NCBI GenBank assembly: GCA_035461305.1
Contig: DATHVN010000074.1
Coordinates: 1 to 48,184, forward strand
Length of the DNA: 48,184 bases
Reading direction: 5' to 3'
Origin: Euzebyales bacterium
GTDB lineage: Bacteria > Actinomycetota > Nitriliruptoria > Euzebyales > JAHELV01
Made by a program: the position numbers and the translations under genes. The number at the start of each line of letters is the position of its first letter. The stretch's first letter is position 1. The notes beneath the pieces are model-generated. The model saw nothing but the letters and a program-made list of their open reading frames with translations. It was not told the DNA's origin and searched no databases. Below are positions 41,293-48,184 of the stretch, in pieces.

Positions 41293-42942
41293 ATGACCGA
41301 TGCGTCTGATGCGCAACCGATCGGCGGACACACGGGCACCTGGGACGTGGCGGTGATCGGAGGCGGCGCAGCCGGGCTGAGCGGCGCTGTGGCCCTGGCA
41401 CGATCCCGTCGCAGCGTGCTCGTGATCGACGCGGGACAGCCCCGCAACGCACCCGCCGCGCATCTGCACAACTACCTGTCGCGGGATGGCGCCGCGCCAT
41501 CGCAGCTGCTGTCGGCCGGCCGCGACGAGCTCACCGGCTACGGCGGACGGATCGTGACCGGCACCGTCACGTCGGCCGCGCGGACGGACGGAGCGTTCCG
41601 TCTCGAGCTCGGCGATGGATCACCGGTGTTGGCACGTCGGCTGCTTGTGGCCACGGGACTCGTCGACGAGCTGCCCGCTGTCAACGGCGTGGCACAGCGG
41701 TGGGGTCGCGACGTGCTGCACTGCCCCTACTGCCACGGCTGGGAGGTCCGCGACCGCGCGATCGGCGTGCTGGCCACCACGCCGCTGACCGCCGAGTGGG
41801 CGTTGCTGTGGCGGCAGCAGAGCGCGGATGTGACCCTGTTCACGCACACCGCACCGCCCCCCGACGACGCCCAGCGGGAACGGCTCACAGCACGCGGCGT
41901 GCGTGTCGTCGACGGGCGCGTCGCCGACCTCGACGTGCACGACGACCGCCTGACAGGCGTGCGGCTCGACGATGGACACATCATCGAACGTGACGCGCTC
42001 GCCGTCCAGCCGACGTTCGCCGCGCGCATAGACGTGCTCGCTGGGCTGGGTCTATCGGCCACCGAGCAGCTCATCGGTGATCACGTTGTCGGCACGTTGA
42101 TCGCAGCCGATGACAGCGGCGCGACCGACGTCGCCGGCGTGTGGGTAGCGGGCAACGTCGCGGACCTGCGCGCCATGCTGATCAGTTCGGCGGCCACCGG
42201 CGTGCACGCCGCCGCGGCGATCAACCACGATCTCGTGGCCGAGGACGCCGACCGGGCGGTCGAGCGGCACCGCGCCGAGCGGGCGCTGCAGACCACCGTG
42301 CGCGCTGGTGACACAGCCGACAGCTACTGGGACAGGTTCTACACCGAGCCGCACCAGCACTGGTCAGGCGAAGCGAACGCGGTCTTGGTCCGCGAGACAA
42401 CGGACATGACCCCGGGAACCGCTCTCGACCTCGGTTGCGGCGAAGGTGGCGACGCGATCTGGCTCGCGCAGCACGGCTGGATCGTCACCGCCGTCGACAT
42501 CGCCCGGCCGGCCCTGCAGCGCGCCCGCGAGCGGGCGGCCGCCGCCGGCGTCGGAGACCGGATCTCTTGGCTACGCCACGACCTCGCGCACTGGCAACCG
42601 ACCGGCGCCTTCGATCTGGTGTCGGTCCACTATCTGCACTCGCCGAGCGATCTGCCACGTGAACGCATCCTGCGCGCCGCCGCATCCGTCGTCGCGCCAG
42701 GCGGTGTCCTGCTCATCGTCGGACATGCCGGCCCGCAACCCGCACATGTCGACGCCGAACCGGGCACGGACTTCCCGACACCCGACGAGGTGCTCGCCGA
42801 CCTCGACCTCGAGCCCACACGATGGCAGGTCGAACGCGCCGCCGACATCCCGCGCGACACCCCGGGTGATAACGACAACCCGCACACCCAGACCGACGCG
42901 GTCGTGAAGATCCAACGCCTCGCCCCGTCACCACGAGCATGA
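41293..42942 (+). CDS. Fusion of thioredoxin-reductase-like oxidoreductase and SAM methyltransferase
   Basis: A 549-residue two-domain protein. Residues 1-325 are a FAD/NAD(P)-dependent dithiol oxidoreductase: the FAD site is DVAVIGGGAAGLSGAVALAR (GGGAAG 23-28), the redox pair is Cys144/Cys147 in LHCPYCHGWEVRD, and the C-terminal FAD motif is VWVAGNVADLRAMLISSAA. CP[YF]CHG[YW]E is typical of the GliT/HlmI-like branch, not of CATC thioredoxin reductases. Residues 343-549 are a class I methyltransferase with SAM motif ALDLGCGEGGDAIWLAQHGW (377-396) and LRHDLAHW, resembling TehB. ATG 41293 has GGAGG 8 bases upstream, better placed than ATG 41287. The product may oxidise and methylate thiols or a metalloid. 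The substrate is unknown. It is divergent from an XRE-cupin regulator. Confidence 0.88.
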   Translation: MTDASDAQPIGGHTGTWDVAVIGGGAAGLSGAVALARSRRSVLVIDAGQPRNAPAAHLHNYLSRDGAAPSQLLSAGRDELTGYGGRIVTGTVTSAARTDGAFRLELGDGSPVLARRLLVATGLVDELPAVNGVAQRWGRDVLHCPYCHGWEVRDRAIGVLATTPLTAEWALLWRQQSADVTLFTHTAPPPDDAQRERLTARGVRVVDGRVADLDVHDDRLTGVRLDDGHIIERDALAVQPTFAARIDVLAGLGLSATEQLIGDHVVGTLIAADDSGATDVAGVWVAGNVADLRAMLISSAATGVHAAAAINHDLVAEDADRAVERHRAERALQTTVRAGDTADSYWDRFYTEPHQHWSGEANAVLVRETTDMTPGTALDLGCGEGGDAIWLAQHGWIVTAVDIARPALQRARERAAAAGVGDRISWLRHDLAHWQPTGAFDLVSVHYLHSPSDLPRERILRAAASVVAPGGVLLIVGHAGPQPAHVDAEPGTDFPTPDEVLADLDLEPTRWQVERAADIPRDTPGDNDNPHTQTDAVVKIQRLAPSPRA

Positions 42943-43048
42943 TGCCAGCCGCGCCGTATCCCCGGCTGTCCTATGTCGATGAGGGATGTCACGATCGCGC
43001 CTTGGGGGACGATGACGGTCCAGCAGTACGTCTGCTTTCGCCCGGCGT

Positions 43049-43165
43049 CACTTGAGAGGCGAGTCAGCTGACCGGTGTGCGATGGTCGTCGCACGTCCGC
43101 GTCACCGAGGTTGCGCGATGCCCACCTCGGGGCTACCCATGAAGTTGGTCGTCCCTCTCAAAGTG
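43049..43165. repeat. Small inverted-repeat element (MITE-like candidate)
   Basis: CACTTGAGAGG (43049-43059) and CCTCTCAAAGTG (43154-43165) are inverted repeats that differ by one T and enclose 94 bp with no gene. The element lies in the 235-bp gap between the fusion gene and the WD40 relic. No flanking target duplication was clear. Confidence 0.35.
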
Positions 43166-43177
43166 CGCTCGTCCCAC

Positions 43178-45960
43178 TCACGGACGGCTGTCGGCAGGTT
43201 CGGTTGTAGGGCCGACGGGGAAGGCGTCGTCGGACTCGACCGGGGTCAGGTTGCGCCGCGCAACGGAACACGCGAAGTCGACCCACTGCTCCGGCCTGAT
43301 GTCCCAGGCGTAGAACGCGCCGTCGGCGGCGGCGATCAGCACCGTGTTGCCGTCGGGGAGGTAGCTCGGGAACGCAGTGACGCCGGGTCGGCCGGGCGCC
43401 ACGGTGCCGATGTGCTCGCCTGTCCGGGCGTCACACAGGCCGACGCGGCCATCCCCGCCGGCGCTTGCGAACATGGAGCCGTTCGGAGCCTAGTTGATCA
43501 TCCACACCGTGTTCTTGTGGCCGATCACCGGCGGCCTGACCCACTCGTCCGTCGCTGCGTCGAGCACGCCGACCTGACCGGTCAGGCCGGCGACCGCGGC
43601 GCGCGTGCCGTCCGGTGAGAAAGCGGCGAAGGTGGGATGGAAGCCTACCTCCCCCGAACGGAGGACCCTGGCGTCCTCCAGGTTGACCACGTGGAACCGC
43701 TCGTCCCAGGTCAGGGCGAACGCCGTGCGCTGATCGGAGGCGACGAACGCCCAGCGCATCCGTTCGGCGAGCCGCACGGGGTCGGTGACCGGTTCCAAAC
43801 GCTCGGCGTCGATCAGGTACAGCGCGCCGGCTCGCTCCCCGACCAGCAGCCGCGTGCCGTCGGTGGTGTAGTCGAGCGCGCCGATGTGACCGTCGCCCAG
43901 CGCGCGGTCCGCGATGAGCGTCGGCTCGCTCGTGCGTGTGTCCCACAGCCGACATGGCCGTCGCGACCGGCGGTGGCCAGGCGCCTGGAGTCGGTCGGTC
44001 GCCACGCCACCGCGCCGAACTCGCCGTGTCCGGTGTCGATCACCTGCCCAGCCCGGCCGCGGTCCACATCTACGAGCTGCAGCGTCGCGCCATACCCGCC
44101 GAATGCCGTGGTCTGGCCATCCGGGGCGGTCGGGCCATCACTTCACCCAGGGCCTCGTAGTCGAGTTGCACCTCGGCGCGGCGTGGGATGAAGCGCCGGG
44201 TACCTGTGAGGTCCCAGGCCAGCACCGCGCGATCGGTCGACGCGGTACAGCGTCGCGTCGTCTGCGCTGAATGCGAGGCTTCCCACTCCCTCTGCGTGCC
44301 CACGAAGCTGATCCACGGGCTCGCCGGTGGCAATAATCCCAGACGATCGCGGTCTGATCGGTCGACGCCGATGCAAGCAGCGTGCTGTCGTGGGAGAACC
44401 GGAGTTCGTTGATGTCCTCGGTATGGCCTTGCAGGCGGCGCTGCTGCAGCGTCGCCGCATCGAGGATGACGATCTCGTCCCCGTCCGCACCGCCACCTGC
44501 GTGCCGTCCGGGCTGAGCACCATCGCGGTGACGTTGTCTCCGTCGTGCGGCGTCGCCGTCCGCTGGCGACGTCGCACACGCGGCCAGGAAGCGCCCATCC
44601 CCCCTTGTATGCGACGTCGAGCGCGCTGGACCGTTCGGCTGACCGCCGAGCTGCCTTCGCTGCGGCTGGTGCGCGGATCGAGGAGGACGGGGAGCGGGTC
44701 GATCTTGATGGAGATCGGAAGTGGCGTCCAGTCGTTGGCGACCACCGCCAGCTGCTCGCCGTCGGGACTGAATTCCAATGTCCACGCCGGGTCGCGCACC
44801 GTCCCGACCTCGTCGAGCGTGACACGGTTGAGGAACGTCACGCCGTCGAAGGGATCGGCGACGGCGATCACGTCGCCGTCGGGACTCGCGGCGGCCGTCA
44901 GCGGCGGTCTGCGGTGGCGTGTGGCACCGATGAGTTGCGGGTCGCGTGACAGCGCGCCGAGCAGGTGGCACGTGTGTCGGGCGAGTCGTCGAGGCGGACG
45001 CCCTCGACGGCAAGCAGCTGCGAGCGGTCGTGGGTGACCAGCGCCTGCGAGCCAACGCGGCGGGCATCGGCAGCGCGGGCAGCGGTGGCCGCGTGGTCGG
45101 CCTGCTGCCACGCCTCCAGTCCAGCGAACGACAGCTGCTGCGAGCATGATGGTGGCTCCGGTCAGCAGCTGACGTAGCCGCCGGTTGACCCGTACCTGAT
45201 GGCGAGCGCGCTCCTCGGCGGCGCGGCGCTCGGCGTCTGCCAGCGCCTGACTGGCGTGGAAGAACGCCACTCCGTCGGGTTGAGGTCGGGCTCCGCGCGG
45301 TCCCGCCACTCGATCGCGCGCGTCAGCCGCACGCCCCCGGTACCGCTCGCTGTCGGGGCGGCCCAGCGCGTGCCACGCATCGGCGGCGATAGTCAGGTGG
45401 CGCAGGATCCGCTGGCCGTCGACGTCGTCGTCCAGCCAGGCACGCAGCCGCGGCACGCGCGCACAAGCGGCGCGTGCGCCAGCTCGACGGTGCCGTCGTC
45501 GCTGGTCAGCAGCCGCTATGCGACGAGTTCTTCGATCAGCTCCTCTGCCTGGCGTCGGCGGTCAGCAGCCGCCCGCGGCACCCGGGCACGCACCGGCTCG
45601 CCGTCGACGGTAGGCGACACCAGGCGCAGCAACAGGTGCGCAGCACCACCCGTTGCGCGTCCGGTACCTGTTCATAGACGTGCTCGGCGGTCTGCGCGAC
45701 CGCACCGCGGATGCCACCGCTGGCGCGATACGCGTCGACGGTGAGCGTCCGGCCCTCCCTCCGCTGCCGGGTCTGGCGCAGCGCGTGTGATAGCAGTGGC
45801 AGCGCCCGGCTCGCGTTCGACCTCTCGGACCAGCAGATCGACCAGTCCCGGCTCGAGCAGGAGGCCTGCCTGGCGGGCACGACCCAAGCCCCGAGCGGAG
45901 GGTCCGCTCGCTGACCCATCGACCCGGACCTTCGATCACCACACGTAGGTTCGTCTCCGC
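43178..45960 (-). pseudogene. nSTAND-WD40 repeat protein, N-terminally truncated and decayed
   Basis: The minus strand encodes the end of an nSTAND NTPase module (LRVVIEGPG, GLLLEPGLVDLLVREVE, ASGGIRGAVAQTAEHVYEQV), a helical linker (DSERYRG, RAIEWRDRAEPDLNPTEV, FHASQALADAERRAAEERAR), one membrane segment (LLTGATIMLAAAVV) and about fourteen WD40 blades such as LATAGRDGHVG, TFAAFSPDGTRAAVAGLTGQ and MFASAGGDGRVGLCDARTGE. The frame changes at least five times, and an in-frame TAG (near 43493) replaces a residue in WMIN-x-APNGS. The P-loop and any N-terminal effector or SARP domain are missing. Such proteins are signalling or conflict STANDs in actinobacteria. Confidence 0.8.
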
Positions 45961-46086
45961 CATGGGTCCTAGGAGATGCAGCCCGGCTCCTACTGTCTGT
46001 CCCTAGCCTCCGCCATCCGCCTCGGTGATGCTGTCGTACACAGACACGGATTGCCCAACGGGCAGTGGAGGCGCGAGGAGGCGCAG

Positions 46087-46686
46087 ATGGCCAATGTCCA
46101 GCCGCTCCGCAGGGAGGACCTGCCCCAGTACGAGGATCTGTTCAAGATCTACGAGCAGCAGATGGGTTTCGTGCCCAACAGCTTCTTCACCATGGCCCGG
46201 CAGCCCGAGATCCTCGACGCCTTCCGACAGCTGATCCTGACGGTGTGGACCACCGGCGCTGTCGATCCTCAGCTCAAGCCGCTGATCGCTCTGATGACCA
46301 GCCATGGCGCCGGTTGCCGGTACTGCCAGGCACACGAGGTTGCGCGTTCTCATCAGGCAGGTGTGTCGCTGAATAAGACCGCCGCGATCCATGACTTCGA
46401 ACGCAGCGACCTGTACAGCGACGCGGAGCGCCTCGCGCTGCGGCTCGCCCTGGCCGCGGGACAGAGCCCCAACGCCGCGACCCCAGAGCACTTCGAGGAC
46501 CTGCGACGCCACTTCGACGAAGGGCAGATCGTGGAGATCGTCGCGGTGATCGCAGCGTTTGGATTCCTCAACCGCTGGAACGAGACAATGGCGACCGACC
46601 TGGAACCGGAGCCGCTGGCACTGGCGCAACAGACCCTCCAAGGCCTGGCCTGGGAACCAGGTCGGCACATGCGTTCGCAGCGGTAG
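46087..46686 (+). CDS. Carboxymuconolactone decarboxylase / AhpD-like protein
   Basis: A 199-residue all-helical CMD-family protein. The redox motif is GCRYCQAHEV, with Cys77, Cys80 and His83 (C-x2-C-x2-H), as in AhpD-like alkylhydroperoxidases. Surrounding conserved parts are LKPLIALMTSHGAGCRYC, SDAERLALRLALAAGQSPNA and IVEIVAVIAAFGFLNRWNET. GGAGG lies 8 bases before ATG 46087, where the earlier in-frame ATG at 45976 gives a non-conserved leader. CMD genes are among the classic targets of ECF41 factors, but no TGTCACA-type promoter is seen upstream here. It converges on the TOPRIM gene. Confidence 0.87.
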   Translation: MANVQPLRREDLPQYEDLFKIYEQQMGFVPNSFFTMARQPEILDAFRQLILTVWTTGAVDPQLKPLIALMTSHGAGCRYCQAHEVARSHQAGVSLNKTAAIHDFERSDLYSDAERLALRLALAAGQSPNAATPEHFEDLRRHFDEGQIVEIVAVIAAFGFLNRWNETMATDLEPEPLALAQQTLQGLAWEPGRHMRSQR

Positions 46687-46722
46687 TCACGCGCACTCTC
46701 AGCCTGGGGGCGCGCTTGGATG

Positions 46723-47327
46723 TCATACGTGCGCAAGGACGCCCTCGAGCGGCCGAGGCACGCTGGTGAGATCCAGTGCGTCGACGAGCAGACGCGCGTA
46801 CTGGATCTTCCGACCGGCCGACCGGAGCGGGTGCCCATGAAGCGCCGAAGCTGCCGTTCGCTGCTTCGTCCCCGTTGCGCAGGTTGCCTCTGGAACGTGC
46901 GGAACGAACCAAGCTCGCGCTGAGCGTCGATGACGCGTTCCACGGAAACGACGCCAAGGGAGCGGATCAGCTCGTCCTCCAAGTCCTCAACACAAATATA
47001 GAAACCCAGTGCCTCCATCTCGGCGTGGGTGAGGTTGGAGCCGAGGCCGGCCCGGCCGAGACCGCGCTGGAAGTCGCTCGTCTCTGCGGCGTCGCACAGG
47101 CCCGCCACTGTGACGTCAAGTCCATTCGGGCCAAACCGGTCCAGGAAGCGCGCAATGTTGGACGCACCTCCCATCGGCACGATGGAAACCCCCTCGGCAC
47201 CAAGGTCCCGTCCGCGCCGCTCCGCCAGCGCTTCCAGCGCGTGCTGGTCGCTGATGCCCTCCACGAGGACGACTGCGCGCGGCGTCCTGCCGGCGACCAG
47301 CGCCGCCGTCACCGCACGCTCCAGCAA
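46723..47327 (-). pseudogene. Stand-alone TOPRIM (OLD-type) domain protein, broken by an 8-bp tandem duplication
   Basis: The N-terminal frame gives LLERAVTAALVAGRTPRAVV, LVEGISDQHALEALAERRGR (TOPRIM motif with Glu), VSIVPMGGASNIARFLDRFG, VAGLCDAAE (acidic motif), ICVEDLEDELIRSLGVVSVE and RRFMGTRSG. It then leaves the frame at CCGGTCGG CCGGTCGG (46825-46810), an exact 8-bp duplication. Removing one copy gives RKIQYARLLVDALDLTSVPR, PLEGVLAHV and a stop at 46723, and the length becomes exactly 199 codons from TTG 47327. Relatives of this size occur alone in actinobacteria. TOPRIM domains of the OLD type bind metal and cut DNA. No ATPase partner is adjacent. Confidence 0.8.
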
Positions 47328-47451
47328 GATCCCACCCCGGCAGCCGCCCGCTCGACGGTTGCTTTGTGTTCGCGCTGCTGCTGCATGTCCTAAGCATCGC
47401 AGCCTCGACACCGCGCCGCGGCCCCGGTCGATGCGATTCGAGATCCCCTGA

Positions 47452-48184
47452 CTACGGGTGGGTGTGGTACGCCGTCGAGGGCGCGTGGTCGACGTCGGCG
47501 AGCCGATCGTCGACCGAGGCCTTGGCGGCAATCCGCTGTTGCACGGTCGGTCCGATGAGCCGGGCGGACGTGCGCACCGAGATGGTGAACGCGAAGAACA
47601 GACCGAAGTCCTGCACAGCCGGCATGCTGGTGACGAACAGGCCGGGGATGTTGGTCTGGAAGTGATCGTCGAGGCGTGGGTACCCCCTTTCCAGCGCCAG
47701 GCGGGGCAGCAGGTTCCCGGCGGCCAGTAGGGGGATGCGGGTCATGTCGACCTTGTAGCCGGTGGCGAAGATGACATGGTCGACGGTGATCGTCTCGTCG
47801 TTGTTGAGGGTGATCTGCAGTGCGCCGTCGGGGTCCTGGTCGCACGCGGTGATCTGGCTGTGGGGCCACAGGTGGACCGTGTCGTGGCTGATCCGGTCGG
47901 TCAGCCACGGTTCGAGCTTGAGCCGTCCTTCGGTCCAGAACCGCGCGTTGACGGCCGCCTTGTCGTCGTCGCTGAGGTTTCGGAACCAGCCGGGGCTGTC
48001 GACCATCTGGTCGACCTGCTGGTTGAACAGGACCAGTCCGAGTGGGTGAACGCGGGCGTGTCGTGGCGGTAGCAGACGTCGACCGATGCGGCCCCCTCCT
48101 CGTTGAGCAGCGCAGCCCACTCGAACGCGCTCTGCCGGCCTCCGACGATGAGGCAGCGCTTGTCGCGTAGCGAGGCCAGGTCGA
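47452..48184 (-). pseudogene. Flavin-containing monooxygenase-like protein, partial and frameshifted
   Basis: The gene enters from the right edge, so its N-terminus is not seen. The first frame gives DLASLRDKRCLIVGGRQSAF, EWAALLNEEGAASVDVCYRH (second, NADPH-binding Rossmann motif) and DTPAFTHSDWS. After a one-base loss near 48040 the frame to the stop at 47452 gives FNQQVDQMVDSPGWFRNLSD, GRLKLEPWLTDRI, VDHVIFATGYKVDM (the FATGY motif) and NIPGLFVTSMPAVQDFGLFF. The order matches NAD(P)/FAD-dependent FMO/Baeyer-Villiger-like enzymes, about two thirds of the length. Loss of one base (TGG to TG) is enough to break it. Confidence 0.8.

Noticed and set aside
39434-43500. Recoding of TAG as an amino acid
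   Set aside because: Neighbouring relics also carry frameshifts and deletions, and no suppressor tRNA or pyrrolysine genes are seen.

Overview
The window is high-GC DNA with almost gapless coding and actinobacterial gene content: a ClpC-type N-domain protein behind a small HTH gene, a DUF4446 protein, ECF41 and ECF42 sigma factor relics, a CgArsR-like ArsR, and enzymes that in this phylum normally work with mycothiol. A deep-branching actinobacterium, such as the Nitriliruptoria/Euzebya group, fits. That placement is inference from gene content and composition only.

Two halves differ sharply. Positions 1-24.8 kb are dense and nearly intact. A plus-strand run holds DUF4446, pheA, mscS, yibE/F, serS, a ROK sugar kinase, a eukaryotic-type UTP-glucose-1-phosphate uridylyltransferase and an S9 peptidase, with ATGA-type overlaps or gaps of about 20 bp over much of it. 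Then come a minus-strand alpha/beta hydrolase and TauE/SafE exporter, a multi-pass membrane protein converging on two tandem arylsulfotransferase paralogues, a glutathione-independent formaldehyde dehydrogenase, a glutathionyl/mycothionyl-hydroquinone reductase, an ABC exporter pair divergent from a GbsR/MarR regulator, a urate oxidase, an AI-2E transporter and a YggT-like protein. The one damaged gene here is the HTH gene at 333-533.

From 24.9 kb decay sets in. A marR gene and an SDR/epimerase gene carry several frameshifts, and an ECF41 sigma factor gene is split, with its promoter and sigma-2 region on the minus strand and its sigma-4 and SnoaL-like part on the plus strand. This is what an inversion of about 240 bp would produce. 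An intact 3-oxoacid CoA-transferase pair, divergent from a thiolase (last two steps of beta-ketoadipate or acetoacetate catabolism), is the last metabolic block.

Positions 30-48 kb are an accessory island and gene graveyard. Relics include an ECF42 factor, a DEAD-box helicase, an IS256-family transposase, a HesB-like protein, the helicase part of a MobF conjugative relaxase, a PadR regulator with an in-frame TAG and its membrane partner, an nSTAND-WD40 protein with missing N-terminus, a TOPRIM protein broken by an exact 8-bp duplication, and a flavin monooxygenase. Apparently working genes sit between them: an ArsR plus COG0701 permease pair with a strong palindromic operator, a second ArsR followed by an arsenite methyltransferase with four copies of a shared 17-bp box, vapBC, a CRYC-x2-H carboxymuconolactone decarboxylase-like protein, a pyridoxamine-phosphate-oxidase-like protein, and a fusion of a CPYC thioredoxin-reductase-like oxidoreductase to a methyltransferase. 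Arsenic and redox detoxification is the clearest common theme of the surviving cargo.
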